A DNA stretch of 57,725 bases. Source: a virus. Shown here piece by piece: positions 39,377-47,312 of the stretch (position 1 is its first letter; each line of letters starts with the position of its first letter). The DNA is taken from positions 1 through 57,725 of IMG/VR virus record IMGVR_UViG_3300044974_001269. One strand, written 5' to 3'. A program made the translations under genes and the position numbers. The notes below the pieces were generated by a model. The model ran no database searches. It was given only the letters and a program-made list of their open reading frames with translations, and was not told the DNA's origin.

Positions 39377-39394
39377 TTCAGTTCTTCTGAGAGT

Positions 39395-39427
39395 TAAAAA
39401 AACCCATCAAATGATGGGTTTTTTTAT
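39395..39427. terminator. bidirectional terminator
   Basis: AACCCATCA/TGATGGGTT stem flanked by A and T runs; serves the lipoprotein and the convergent M23 gene. Confidence 0.85.
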
Positions 39428-40056
39428 TTTATGAGTTGTTTTATTCTTTTTACTTCTTCTGCAAAAGGACCTAAAATACTTTTTTGAAACAATTTCTGAA
39501 CCTCAGCAGTATCCAAATTTTTCAAATATTCATCAAAGGAAAGTGGAGATTTCGTACCCAACTTTGATACAATTTTTTTTACTTCATCACCATCACCACC
39601 ATTTTCAACGGAGTTTGTGTCACCTTCAATAAAGTCTTTATTGATAAATTTAAGAGGGTCCACTAAATTATTGTTTTTTTTCAATGCGAAATGAAGGTGG
39701 GGTCCTGTTGTTTTTCCTGCCCCAGGTTCACCAACTTTTCCACCGCTCAATCCAACAATTTGCCCTTGTTCGACCTTGTCTCCCTGTTTTACATCAATTC
39801 TACTCATGTGACAAAATCTACTCCAAAATCCATTTTTATAATCTATATCTATAGTAGCACCACATTTTGGATTGAAGTTAAAGTCCGCAAGCACAACTTC
39901 CCCATTCATAGGAGCTAAAACCTTTGTTCCAACAGGCACAGGAATGTCAACTCCGGGATGAACTTCATCCGGTCTTTTTTCTCCAAAATTTGATTTCAAT
40001 CCCGAGGGAATTGGAACAGGTTCTAAGATGCTTACTTCCGAAAGTATTTTTTTCAT
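39424..40056 (-). CDS. M23 metallopeptidase with leader
   Basis: 210 aa. The N-terminus MKKILSEVSILEP matches a short form of the shared leader (ILE|P). Then an M23/LytM domain: FGEKRPDEVHPGVDIPVPVG (HxxxD zinc ligands), APMNGEVV, GFWSRFCHMSRIDVKQGDKV, GQIVGLSGG and GPHLHFAL (HxH). M23 enzymes cut peptide cross-links of peptidoglycan. With no signal peptide but a virion-type leader, it may be a capsid- or tail-borne wall hydrolase. C-terminal ~65 residues are helical. Confidence 0.88.
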   Translation of the reverse strand: MKKILSEVSILEPVPIPSGLKSNFGEKRPDEVHPGVDIPVPVGTKVLAPMNGEVVLADFNFNPKCGATIDIDYKNGFWSRFCHMSRIDVKQGDKVEQGQIVGLSGGKVGEPGAGKTTGPHLHFALKKNNNLVDPLKFINKDFIEGDTNSVENGGDGDEVKKIVSKLGTKSPLSFDEYLKNLDTAEVQKLFQKSILGPFAEEVKRIKQLIK

Positions 40057-40064
40057 TGTATGAT

Positions 40065-40076
40065 AAAATAAATATT
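40065..40076 (-). promoter_or_regulatory. TATTTAT-box promoter candidate
   Basis: Minus-strand AATATTTATTTT, 8 bp before the M23 ATG. Confidence 0.5.
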
Positions 40077-40096
40077 TTCGAAAAGGAAAAACTTTA

Positions 40097-40432
40097 TTAT
40101 TTCGGTTTTGTATAACTCAATCTTTTCCCTTTCTTTTTCTCTGAAGGAGTGGGTAAAGGTTTTTTGGGTTCTTTGATGGTATCCAATATTTCTTTTTTTT
40201 GGTTTTTTTTCTGATTGGAGACTAAACCAAACTTGATAAATTTATACCAAATTCTTTCATGTATATAGTATTGAATTGGTTTGTAAACAAGTTCGGCGAC
40301 ACCAAAGGCGGCTCCTAATTTGATAGAACCAGTTGCCCACCACATAGCTAAAAAACCAATGGTGGTACTTAAAATTCTATAACTTATGGTTTTTGCAAGA
40401 TGTCTCTTATAAGATACTTTAAATTGATTCAT
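40097..40432 (-). CDS. DUF2061-like membrane protein, 111 aa
   Basis: Residues ~8-70 match DUF2061: KRHLAKTISYRILSTTIGFL, ATGSIKLGAAFGVAELVYKP, IQYYIHERIWYKF. Two membrane helices; Lys-rich cytoplasmic tail. The role is unknown, though the family is common near lipid and sulfur genes. Overlaps the HAD gene upstream by 14 bases. Confidence 0.75.
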   Translation of the reverse strand: MNQFKVSYKRHLAKTISYRILSTTIGFLAMWWATGSIKLGAAFGVAELVYKPIQYYIHERIWYKFIKFGLVSNQKKNQKKEILDTIKEPKKPLPTPSEKKKGKRLSYTKPK

Positions 40433-40814
40433 ATGAACTAATAAATAGTGGTATCTCTATATCTTGTAAACCTTTGTCTCGGGTGAAATTGATACCCCAA
40501 GCCCTCGGTAATTCTGGCATTTCAGGGTCTTTGTCGTTTAACACAACACGAGTACCACGACCTATACCCATAATCATCTGATGATATTTTACTCCGAGTT
40601 TTTCGAGTTCTTGTTTTGTAAAAAGTTCATATTGTGGGGGTCGAGCCGTTGTGATTACAATGTGGGCTCCTTCATCATATGATTTATTTAAAAAATCAAT
40701 CACATCCTGAATCGGAGTTAGAACTGCTGTTGATAGTTCACTAAATTTTCTGTACTTAACAATAGTACCATCAATGTCCACAAAAAATGTGGGGTTTTTT
40801 GTTATTTTTTCCAT
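40419..40814 (-). CDS. HAD-family hydrolase, 131 aa
   Basis: TFFVDIDGTIVKY gives the DxD nucleophile motif and IVITTARP motif II with Thr; LNDKDPEMP supplies acidic residues. Short, like phosphatases of the polynucleotide-kinase-phosphatase or capsule-associated type. Starts right after tRNA-Gly on the minus strand, so probably transcribed with it. Confidence 0.75.
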   Translation of the reverse strand: MEKITKNPTFFVDIDGTIVKYRKFSELSTAVLTPIQDVIDFLNKSYDEGAHIVITTARPPQYELFTKQELEKLGVKYHQMIMGIGRGTRVVLNDKDPEMPELPRAWGINFTRDKGLQDIEIPLFISSYESI

Positions 40815-40816
40815 AG

Positions 40817-40889
40817 AGCAGAAGACGAGGGTCGAACCCGCTACCTACAGCTTGGAAGGCTGTCGCTCTACCAAATGAGCTACTTCTGC
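40817..40889 (-). tRNA. tRNA-Gly(UCC)
   Basis: Acceptor GCAGAAG/CTTCTGC, anticodon loop CTTCCAA (TCC), T-loop TTCGACC. Tail is T-CT, the only tRNA here without CA or CCA. Confidence 0.92.
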
Positions 40890-40898
40890 TTAAAAGAT

Positions 40899-40973
40899 GG
40901 TCAGGGGTTGGTGGAATTAATACCTCGGAGTCGACTTCCTTTCACCGCTGCAGACGGTTACACCAACATGACC
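40899..40973 (-). ncRNA. tRNA-like element, possibly a decayed or atypical tRNA
   Basis: 75 nt. On the minus strand GGTCATG pairs with CCTGACC (one mismatch), then TTGGTG pairs with CACCAA, and ACCG/CGGT and GGA/TCC hairpins lie inside. The stretch GTTGGTGTAACCG looks like a tRNA D-arm entry, but no loop has a U33-type anticodon. It lies just upstream of tRNA-Gly in the same orientation. Confidence 0.4.
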
Positions 40974-41079
40974 ACCGATTCTTCAAAAAGAAATGTTGTC
41001 GTTATGTTGTTCCCAATTATGACTATCGGGATACTGTTTATGAGTAACGTTAGTTACAATTGTTTTTTTCGAAAATAAC

Positions 41080-41271
41080 CTATTCATTTTCGAAATTATT
41101 CTTGTTAAGATGTTTGATAGATATTTCATTGTTTTTCCAACTTTTCCAAATGTCAAAATCTTTTAAGTCTTCTAAAGTTTTTTCGTGAACTAATATGAAA
41201 CCCTCAGGTGCACACCCCTCAAATTTACGAACAAGACCATCTTCTTCCAATATTTTTTTTATATCAATCAT
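41080..41271 (-). CDS. small hypothetical protein, 63 aa
   Basis: Starts MIDIKKILEEDGLVRKFEGC; EGFILVHEKTLEDLKDFDIW follows. Overlaps the RmlC-like gene by 4 bases (ATGA), so translated with it. No family. Confidence 0.6.
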   Translation of the reverse strand: MIDIKKILEEDGLVRKFEGCAPEGFILVHEKTLEDLKDFDIWKSWKNNEISIKHLNKNNFENE

Positions 41272-41732
41272 TTTCCGATGGCATCTTTGTCAGATATAAC
41301 AAAATTATCAAAATTCTCAACATATGCCTCAACAACTTCTTTAACTTTTGGAACTTTATTCCAAACTATACTTTTTTCACATTGTTGATTGTAAACATCA
41401 TCAATCATGTAAACCACTAATGTGTTTGGTTCCAAAGTCAAAAAACCGTGGGCTTTGTTGTTAGGAATTAAAACCGCTTTATCACTATCTAATATTGCAA
41501 AATCAACTTCTTGAGTTTCTAAGTCTAACATGAAATCTACAATTTTTCCTCTAACTACTTTTACGTATTTAGTTTGGGGATTTTCAGTTTGATAGTGTAA
41601 TCCACGGAAGGTGAATGGTTTTTCATTGACACTCACTGAACATTGAATCCAATTTTTATCTAATAAATTGGTATCTATAGGCGTATAGGACCCTCTATGG
41701 TCGGTGAAAGTTGGATGAGCAATTATTTGCAT
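41268..41732 (-). CDS. rfbC: dTDP-4-dehydrorhamnose 3,5-epimerase-like protein (RmlC)
   Basis: 154 aa, shorter than the ~180 of RmlC. Cupin pattern: DHRGSYTPIDTN, FRGLHYQTENPQTKYVKVVR, GKIVDFMLDL, NNKAHGFLTLEPNTLVVYMI (catalytic-type His). Acts in nucleotide-sugar pathways making rhamnose or other deoxysugars. No other rml genes are in the window, so it may modify a host-made sugar. The truncated C-terminus may reflect another specificity. Confidence 0.82.
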   Translation of the reverse strand: MQIIAHPTFTDHRGSYTPIDTNLLDKNWIQCSVSVNEKPFTFRGLHYQTENPQTKYVKVVRGKIVDFMLDLETQEVDFAILDSDKAVLIPNNKAHGFLTLEPNTLVVYMIDDVYNQQCEKSIVWNKVPKVKEVVEAYVENFDNFVISDKDAIGK

Positions 41733-41735
41733 AAA

Positions 41736-42092
41736 TTATTTTTTTCCGTGTGGTTTAGGTTTTCCAAATTCGTCCAAATGTACAAAAACAATTTTATCAA
41801 TTCTAATAATTGAGACTTTTGTTTTTTTATTTCTTACATCACAACTAAAGGTGATTGAAGTATTACCTACCTCAACAAGTTCCATTCCTAATTCAATGAC
41901 GTCACCAACTTTTGCAGAAGATACAAAGTTTATTTCTGACATTGCTTTAGTAACAATATTAGGGTTGTCTAGTTGACATATTGCAAAAATTGCAGCTTCT
42001 TCATCAATCCACTCCAAAACCCTACCTCCAAACAATGTACCCCGGGAATTAAGGTCTCCGGGTTTAATCAACTTTCTCGTTCTATAATTCAT
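41736..42092 (-). CDS. hotdog-fold acyl-CoA thioesterase
   Basis: 118 aa. PGDLNSRGTLFGGRVLEWID is the ACOT/YciA signature (Asp-rich helix with EEAA following), then VTKAMSEINFVSSAKVGDVI and SITFSCDVRNKKT. Family members hydrolyse acyl-CoAs in the cytoplasm. Placed 3 bases before the RmlC-like gene. Unusual cargo for a phage; may alter lipid or CoA pools. Confidence 0.82.
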   Translation of the reverse strand: MNYRTRKLIKPGDLNSRGTLFGGRVLEWIDEEAAIFAICQLDNPNIVTKAMSEINFVSSAKVGDVIELGMELVEVGNTSITFSCDVRNKKTKVSIIRIDKIVFVHLDEFGKPKPHGKK

Positions 42093-42157
42093 TGATAAAG
42101 TATTTATCTATGAATATAAGTCTTCGGACCTAAACATTAAATAGTAATAAATGGCAG

Positions 42158-42382
42158 ATGGTGAGAAAAATAAGCACTTGGAAAAGTGCGTTACAAGACA
42201 ACCTTTCACAGGTTTTTTTAATGTTGGCATTGTTTTTCAATCCATTTGGGTTCGATGCCGTTCAATATTCCCTCATATTACTGACAGGAAGTTTATGGAA
42301 AGCGAACTTCGTTTTGTATTGTATTGCGGGGCTATTTTTTGGTTTGTATATCTACTTTCGAAAGTTATCTAAAGAGCCTTAA
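42158..42382 (+). CDS. small membrane protein, 74 aa
   Basis: Of two overlapping frames (ATG 42151 and ATG 42158), the second is preferred: two clean hydrophobic helices (~18-30 LSQVFLMLALFFNPFG, ~50-66 FVLYCIAGLFFGLYIYF) and basic ends. Overlaps the convergent gene by 14 bases. Unknown. Confidence 0.5.
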   Translation: MVRKISTWKSALQDNLSQVFLMLALFFNPFGFDAVQYSLILLTGSLWKANFVLYCIAGLFFGLYIYFRKLSKEP

Positions 42383-43838
42383 GTTCACCTTTCTTGAAGG
42401 CTTCAAAATTTGGTCCTGGTTTAATTAAAAATTTTGAACCTTCTTTTACGTAATCAATTATTCCTGCGTGTTTCGCAGATGCAAAAAATGATGCAAAATG
42501 TCCTCTGAATTGTTTTGATGGATGATAAACATCAGAATGAGAGTGAGCGTATTCTTTTTTTCCATTCACAACTCGAGTTTTCAATTTTCCAATATATTCA
42601 AGAAAATCTAACTTGGTTCCATTGTCGTAACCTGAATCCAAATAATTAACCAACTTTTTTATCAGACCTTTGTTCTTACCAAAAGTATATCCATAATTTA
42701 CTCTTGGTTTCCATACAGGACCTGTAATCCCTTTAACATATTTTTCAAAATTTTGGTCTTCCCGAATTTTCTTAGAAACCCTATCAAGTACAAACCTATC
42801 AAAGACCATTCTTGATTCGCTCGTCAAATTTATAGTAAGGTCAAAACCCCAACCTTCCCAAAGTTTAAAATCGTATTTTGGTTCTTCGTCAAAATCTTCA
42901 CTGAAACCTACTGAAGCACTCCACTTATTGTTATCTCTAGAAGAGTAATTTACAAAAACGTCATACTCATCGAGTATTTCATCGTTCAAATAAATTTTCA
43001 GATTACCAATCGCCTTTCCTTCCATATTGGGAATTACATCATAACCTGTAATTAGGAGTTTTAAGTCTTGATTTACAACATTGTGAAAATTTTTGTAAAT
43101 GCCGAGAGATTGGTCTTTGACTTCGAAAATCCTATCTAAATCCTTTAGGGAAATTTTCTTATTTTCTTCATAATGTTTTGATATTGCCTCCCATAGTTGA
43201 GGAAAATATTCTTTGAAAAGTTCGATGGAACTATCGGTCATAGGTCGGTCTTTTGCATCCCACCATTTTTCACTTCCAATATCATTAAAATGCACTGCAA
43301 CTTTATAATGTGGCTCAGTTTGTTTTCCTTTCTTTCTAATGATGTAATAGAGTCCTTGTTTCCCTCTTGTATATCTTTGGAAATGGTCTGCATCTCTTAC
43401 TGTTGTACACCATTTTGTTCCTGCGCCATATTTACAAGAAGCCTCAATTGTTTTTGGAACTAAGACCAAAAAGTTTTCATCTTCGTAAATTTTTTCAGTT
43501 TGGCTTTCTAATTCTTTTTCCTTTTCTTTTCCTTTGAAAGATTCTAAAACTTTTTCTAATTCTTCAATACTGAGATATTGATTAATATCCTTTTTTTCCA
43601 AATTTTTTTGATACTTGTCAAAATCTTTGACCAAGCGTACCGCTATCTCGGCCACCTCGATAACATCGGCATATTCCAGTAGATGTTTCAAAACCCAATC
43701 TGTATATTTGTGATTGAAATCTTGTAAATCGGAAATACTCAATATAAAATCCAAGTCTTCTTGGTCGTATTTGTCGGAATATTTTTTCTTTAGGTCTTCT
43801 TTTCTACCTTCCTTCAATAAAATATCGAGAAACTTCAT
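42369..43838 (-). CDS. YGxGTxWCTT-domain phage protein (copy 2)
   Basis: 489 aa from ATG 43838 (MKFLDILLKEGRKEDLKKKY), which follows a TATTTAT box by 4 bp; the open frame upstream runs into the tRNA-Arg area. Core ~115-210: FLVLVPKTIEASCKYGAGTK, WCTTVRDADHFQRYTRGKQG, LYYIIRKKGKQ, VAVHFNDIGSEKWWDAKDRP. Same core as the ~315-aa protein at 10610. The C-terminal ~150 residues differ and read like a small helical DNA/RNA-binding domain. Function unknown. Confidence 0.7.
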   Translation of the reverse strand: MKFLDILLKEGRKEDLKKKYSDKYDQEDLDFILSISDLQDFNHKYTDWVLKHLLEYADVIEVAEIAVRLVKDFDKYQKNLEKKDINQYLSIEELEKVLESFKGKEKEKELESQTEKIYEDENFLVLVPKTIEASCKYGAGTKWCTTVRDADHFQRYTRGKQGLYYIIRKKGKQTEPHYKVAVHFNDIGSEKWWDAKDRPMTDSSIELFKEYFPQLWEAISKHYEENKKISLKDLDRIFEVKDQSLGIYKNFHNVVNQDLKLLITGYDVIPNMEGKAIGNLKIYLNDEILDEYDVFVNYSSRDNNKWSASVGFSEDFDEEPKYDFKLWEGWGFDLTINLTSESRMVFDRFVLDRVSKKIREDQNFEKYVKGITGPVWKPRVNYGYTFGKNKGLIKKLVNYLDSGYDNGTKLDFLEYIGKLKTRVVNGKKEYAHSHSDVYHPSKQFRGHFASFFASAKHAGIIDYVKEGSKFLIKPGPNFEAFKKGELKAL

Positions 43839-43842
43839 ATGG

Positions 43843-43852
43843 TATAAATATA
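43843..43852 (-). promoter_or_regulatory. TATTTAT-box promoter candidate
   Basis: Minus-strand TATATTTATA, in the T-tail of the terminator at 43854-43879 and 4 bp before ATG 43838. Confidence 0.5.
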
Positions 43853-43853
43853 C

Positions 43854-43879
43854 AAAAAGGGAGATATTAATCTCCCTTT
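43854..43879 (-). terminator. terminator after tRNA-Arg, fused to next promoter
   Basis: AAAGGGAGAT/ATCTCCCTTT stem with TTTTTGTA on the minus strand. Confidence 0.8.
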
Positions 43880-43880
43880 G

Positions 43881-43952
43881 TAGTCCCGCGTGGACTCGAA
43901 CCACGAATAACTGCTTAGAAGGCAGTGGTTATATCCCTTTAACTACAGGACC
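43881..43952 (-). tRNA. tRNA-Arg(UCU)
   Basis: Acceptor GGTCCTG/CGGGACT, anticodon loop CTTCTAA (TCT), T-loop TTCGAGT. Ends A-CA. Confidence 0.92.
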
Positions 43953-43953
43953 A

Positions 43954-44304
43954 TCATTTCCAAAACAATTGAATCAAAAGTATAACAAAACTTAGAGACA
44001 AACAAATTAAAGTTTTTGTTGTCATAGGTTCTTTCAATATGAGCCAAGCCATAATACTGAATACAATTACACCAATACTGAATCCAATGATACGGTTGGG
44101 CCAAGTTTCACCATTATAAAGACTTACCATTTCTCTACTTGCGAGAATAACCATGTAACCGACAGGTACACCCATCAAAGTCATTAGAAATGGATTATTC
44201 TTAATCCACTTACTCCAAAGATGTCCTTGAAGTTGATAGAAAGTAAAAGCTTGAGAAAATAGATAAACTGTTAAGATAAAAATAATTGAACCAACCTTGT
44301 TCAT
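43954..44304 (-). CDS. small four-helix membrane protein, 116 aa
   Basis: Four hydrophobic helices (~4-22, ~38-58, ~70-90, ~97-115), as in small multidrug or EamA-half proteins; pattern IGFSIGVIVFSIMAWLILKE then TTKTLICLSLSFVILLIQLF. Ends at the tRNA-Arg 5' end. Host-type promoter upstream. Specific function unknown. Confidence 0.6.
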   Translation of the reverse strand: MNKVGSIIFILTVYLFSQAFTFYQLQGHLWSKWIKNNPFLMTLMGVPVGYMVILASREMVSLYNGETWPNRIIGFSIGVIVFSIMAWLILKEPMTTKTLICLSLSFVILLIQLFWK

Positions 44305-44311
44305 AATGAAA

Positions 44312-44319
44312 CAAATATA
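44312..44319 (-). promoter_or_regulatory. host-type -7 box TATATTTG
   Basis: Minus strand, 7 bp before ATG 44304, with a T-rich -33 region that is one base off TTTG at N19. Confidence 0.4.
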
Positions 44320-44334
44320 GAAAATTTTTGTTAC

Positions 44335-44363
44335 AAAAAAAACCCTCGTGAGAGGGTTTTTAT
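44335..44363 (-). terminator. rho-independent terminator
   Basis: AACCCTC/GAGGGTT hairpin with long T run on the minus strand; ends the 71-aa gene. Confidence 0.8.
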
Positions 44364-44579
44364 TTATCCGTTCATTTCTTCTAAAAAGTTATGAACAATT
44401 TCTTGTTTTTCATCCTCAGAACCTTCTTCGTCGTCCCACATTATTGAATCAGGGTCTGCAGACCAATCGTCCCATTCGTCCCAATTTGCAATAATTGTAA
44501 ACTTTTTACCATCTTCAGTTTCTCCGTTATACCAAACGGTCTTAGATGTTGTCTTTGGTGATTCGTAATCAATAAACAT
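44364..44579 (-). CDS. small acidic Trp-rich protein, 71 aa
   Basis: Acidic and Trp-rich (IANWDEWDDWSADPDSIMWD), beta strands followed by a C-terminal helix (EKQEIVHNFLEEMNG). A near-consensus TATATTTC box lies upstream. No family. Confidence 0.55.
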   Translation of the reverse strand: MFIDYESPKTTSKTVWYNGETEDGKKFTIIANWDEWDDWSADPDSIMWDDEEGSEDEKQEIVHNFLEEMNG

Positions 44580-44646
44580 ATTTCAAATTTTAAAGTGTAT
44601 TGGAAATATAACCTAAAACCGCAAATAATTCAACTAAAACAAAAAA

Positions 44647-44787
44647 TTAGTTGTTGTTCCACCCATCTATAACACCTTGTTTTATGTCCGCCCAATCAAT
44701 TACTAAGTAAATAATAACTATAACACATAGAATTGTCCATTTGTGTTTAAGAACGAGTGTTTTGATATTTTTTAGTAATTCTTTCAT
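44647..44787 (-). CDS. 46-aa single-helix membrane protein
   Basis: MKELLKNIKTLVLKHKW followed by the helix TILCVIVIIYLVIDWAD and a polar end. Its start overlaps the PspC gene stop by 4 bases (ATGA), which strongly supports it. Confidence 0.6.
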   Translation of the reverse strand: MKELLKNIKTLVLKHKWTILCVIVIIYLVIDWADIKQGVIDGWNNN

Positions 44788-44987
44788 ATTTTTTGCCCTA
44801 TAAGTGAGTTATCTTTAGGTATTACCAACCAAGCTAAGAAATAAAAGAAAATAATTGGTACTGGTGCAAATATCAAAGCTAAAAATATCAATCTCCAAAG
44901 TGTGGAGTCTGTATTTGTATACTCACCGAGTCCACCACAAATTCCTGCAATTTTTTTATCTATCTGACTTCTAAATAATTTTTTCAT
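44784..44987 (-). CDS. PspC-domain protein, 67 aa
   Basis: KKIAGICGGLGEYTNTDSTL followed by WRLIFLALIFAPVPIIFFYF, LAWLVIP: a complete minimal PspC domain with one membrane helix. PspC proteins sense or stabilise membranes under stress. Coupled to the 46-aa gene. Confidence 0.85.
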   Translation of the reverse strand: MKKLFRSQIDKKIAGICGGLGEYTNTDSTLWRLIFLALIFAPVPIIFFYFLAWLVIPKDNSLIGQKI

Positions 44988-44998
44988 AATATCTTTTT

Positions 44999-45373
44999 TT
45001 ATATTTTATTGAATGTTAAATTGATATCTCCTCCTTGTTCGAATTCATTCCACGCAAGTAGTGTTTCTCCGCCATTAGATGTTTGAGTCCAAGATTTCCC
45101 GTTTGCAACTGCAATCATTTCGATTGTTTGGTCGTTATCAGCCATCCATCCTCTGTCAACATATACACCAGCTTCGGGACCAAATGAACAGTTACCTTGC
45201 ATGTACCATACATTTGGAGTGACCCAAAAAAGTAGTGATTTAGTATTATGAACTTCTTCAGAAGACCATGAAGATTGTGAGTTGGGACCTATAGTATTAT
45301 TACCTGGTCCAACACCGTCAATTGTTAAGTTGTATTCGGTGTTATTGTTGATTGTTACGTTTGCTTGCCACAT
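44999..45373 (-). CDS. small beta-rich protein, 124 aa
   Basis: No signal peptide. NVTINNNTEYNLTIDGVGPG, then SQSSWSSEEVHNTKSLLFWV, NCSFGPEAGVYVDRGW, INLTFNKI: a compact beta sandwich, loosely like aegerolysin-type or similar lectin-like folds, but not assignable. Own promoter fused to the terminator at 45392-45418. Confidence 0.6.
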   Translation of the reverse strand: MWQANVTINNNTEYNLTIDGVGPGNNTIGPNSQSSWSSEEVHNTKSLLFWVTPNVWYMQGNCSFGPEAGVYVDRGWMADNDQTIEMIAVANGKSWTQTSNGGETLLAWNEFEQGGDINLTFNKI

Positions 45374-45382
45374 AGTTTTTTC

Positions 45383-45392
45383 TATAAATATA
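45383..45392 (-). promoter_or_regulatory. TATTTAT-box promoter candidate
   Basis: Minus-strand TATATTTATA, 9 bp before ATG 45373, inside the terminator T-tail. Confidence 0.55.
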
Positions 45393-45418
45393 AAACCCCC
45401 ACCGTGAGGTGAGGGTTT
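45392..45418 (-). terminator. terminator of repeated type (AACCCTCACC...GGTGGGGGTT), copy 1
   Basis: Hairpin CCCTCACC/GGTGGGGG, near-identical to copies 2 and 3; follows the 299-aa lipoprotein gene. Confidence 0.85.
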
Positions 45419-45436
45419 ATCTCTTATTTTTAACTT

Positions 45437-46336
45437 CTATCTTAGAGTGATTGTCTGAGTTTGACCATTTACAGTGAGAAAAGCGAGATTATCACACTGA
45501 CCGTTTCCAAAGTCTAATACTCCAACCCAAGGACTTGTGTTTGTCAAGTTTCTTCTGACTGTTCTAATTTTACCTTTTACAATCCAACGACAAGTAAATC
45601 TTTTGAAAAGTGGTTCGACTGTTTCAGAGTTCCAAAAAGTAGATAGTGTATTTCTAACGGATGCTCCGTTGGAATTACCGATGATTTTGAAAATATCATC
45701 AATAGGAAGTGGGGTATGAGAACCTTCAATTTGTTCAATAGTTTTTTGTGAGTTCCATTCTATAACATTACCATTTGGGTGACCCAATCTTCCGCCAACT
45801 ACTTTCACTAACCATTTATGGTTATATTGAGGAGGAAAAATTGTAATTTGGATTGGTTCTGTAATATTTTTGATGGTGTGTGTTCCTCCCACTGTTACTC
45901 CATCAACGCTATAGTTCATGAATGTAGTGGTAGCTTCAGCGCCAGGGACCAATAATCTGTTTGTGTAAATTGTTTTGATTTGTCCACGTCTTACTCTACC
46001 ATCAGGTCCTATACAACCTGTTTGTGGAAAACTAATAACGACCATTACAGGAAATGGGTTTGGTGGAGACATACGTTCAACTCTTACAGTAAAACATCTC
46101 TGAGCCGTGTCCAAATTTTCACCTCTTCCGAAAACACCAGAACCGTAAACACCAACCTCATCATTTGTACCCATAACATCGTCAAAAATTTGACTGTAGG
46201 ATTGTTCTGATTGGGCATCACCTTCAGAGGCCACAGTTGAAAGTTCTATTTCTTGAGGGTCAAGATTTGTATTATTTTCTTTTGTACAAGAAAACAACAA
46301 AACCGAAAATAGGAAAGAAAAAATTATTTTTTTCAT
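45437..46336 (-). CDS. lipoprotein, 299 aa
   Basis: Signal MKKIIFSFLFSVLLFSC with lipobox LFSC and an acidic linker typical of surface lipoproteins (TKENNTNLDPQEIE). Mature part is all-beta (RCFTVRVERMSPPNPFPVMV, FMNYSVDGVTVGGTHTIKN). It resembles chromosomal Bacteroidota lipoproteins more than phage proteins. Likely acquired from a host; function unknown. Confidence 0.7.
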   Translation of the reverse strand: MKKIIFSFLFSVLLFSCTKENNTNLDPQEIELSTVASEGDAQSEQSYSQIFDDVMGTNDEVGVYGSGVFGRGENLDTAQRCFTVRVERMSPPNPFPVMVVISFPQTGCIGPDGRVRRGQIKTIYTNRLLVPGAEATTTFMNYSVDGVTVGGTHTIKNITEPIQITIFPPQYNHKWLVKVVGGRLGHPNGNVIEWNSQKTIEQIEGSHTPLPIDDIFKIIGNSNGASVRNTLSTFWNSETVEPLFKRFTCRWIVKGKIRTVRRNLTNTSPWVGVLDFGNGQCDNLAFLTVNGQTQTITLR

Positions 46337-46360
46337 AAAAATTTATTTAAGGTTTAATAT

Positions 46361-46370
46361 AATAAATATT
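46361..46370 (-). promoter_or_regulatory. TATTTAT-box promoter candidate
   Basis: Minus-strand AATATTTATT, 24 bp before ATG 46336. Confidence 0.5.
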
Positions 46371-46378
46371 TCCCAAAT

Positions 46379-46405
46379 AAAAAACCCCCACCGTTAGGTG
46401 AGGGT
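46379..46405 (-). terminator. terminator of repeated type, copy 2
   Basis: ACCCTCACC/GGTGGGGGT hairpin then T run on the minus strand; follows the 288-aa gene. Confidence 0.85.
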
Positions 46406-46427
46406 CTAGTAAGATTTTGATAAAAAA

Positions 46428-47294
46428 TTATTTAATTGCGGGTTGGGGGTCAGCTGTAAATCCAATAAATCTACAAATAATTTGACCTCCTTGTCCTGGT
46501 CTGTTGAGTTGAGAAGTGTTTATTTGTCCAAACTTATCAGAACATTTCACAGGGTAGGAAGGATTTGTGCAAGGTGTTGGTGGTTGGAAACTTTTATATC
46601 CCCAATCGCAACCATAAGGGAAAACACCAGGTAGGTTAACACAACCCTCTAACGTTGTGCCGTTTGTTACTGTCTTAAATGGAACAAGTCCTGTGGAGTC
46701 TGTATATCCGAAGTCCCAAAAAGCACCGAAGTTAGTTGATAAAGAATCGGCTCTTGGTCCTGTTGATGTTACTGACATTGATAAAATAGAGTGTAATCCA
46801 TCTACACAAGTTATGTCTGCAGACTCATTAGCACCCTCAATTATTCCATTTTGCCACCATGTATTTACGGTAAATTCAAAGTTGTTTATACCGAATTGGA
46901 ATCCCGCATTTTGTGCTGCTGTACAAGCCTGATTTTGAACCCCCCAAGTGACAATAGCACCTGATAAGGTATTGGTATCACCCAAATGATATTCAAATCC
47001 TTTTTTAGCCCAAAAACTTCCAACACAAGGTGTGCTGTCAGTACAATAGGTTACAATGTTTAAAGAATCCATTCCAAAAAGTCCAATTATTGACTCATTT
47101 CCCTGAAGTGTTAGGAATACTTGAACTGAATCAAGCTCAGAATCGTTTATCAATACAACGTCCGTATATTTGGTTGTATCCACTAAAGGTGTTGGTGTTG
47201 GATTTGGTTTATTACAGTGCCAGTCATATAAAATAACACCAGCGACTAATAATCCAATACCCAAAGCAATTAAAATTTTAGCAATTTTTTTCAT
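46428..47294 (-). CDS. membrane-anchored exported protein, 288 aa
   Basis: One N-terminal membrane helix (~4-24, ILIALGIGLLVAGVILY) then a Pro/Thr linker and an all-beta, Cys- and Gly-rich domain (DVVLINDSELDSVQVFLTLQ, GCVNLPGVFPYGCDWGYKSF). Cys pairs suggest disulfides outside the cytoplasm. Follows the 202-aa gene by 18 bases. No family assigned. Confidence 0.62.
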   Translation of the reverse strand: MKKIAKILIALGIGLLVAGVILYDWHCNKPNPTPTPLVDTTKYTDVVLINDSELDSVQVFLTLQGNESIIGLFGMDSLNIVTYCTDSTPCVGSFWAKKGFEYHLGDTNTLSGAIVTWGVQNQACTAAQNAGFQFGINNFEFTVNTWWQNGIIEGANESADITCVDGLHSILSMSVTSTGPRADSLSTNFGAFWDFGYTDSTGLVPFKTVTNGTTLEGCVNLPGVFPYGCDWGYKSFQPPTPCTNPSYPVKCSDKFGQINTSQLNRPGQGGQIICRFIGFTADPQPAIK

Positions 47295-47312
47295 AATGTC
47301 TTTTTTTATGTT

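Noticed and set aside
42151-42372. 73-aa frame starting at ATG 42151
   Set aside because: It overlaps the frame from 42158 almost entirely. The latter has clean membrane helices; this one has a scrambled composition.
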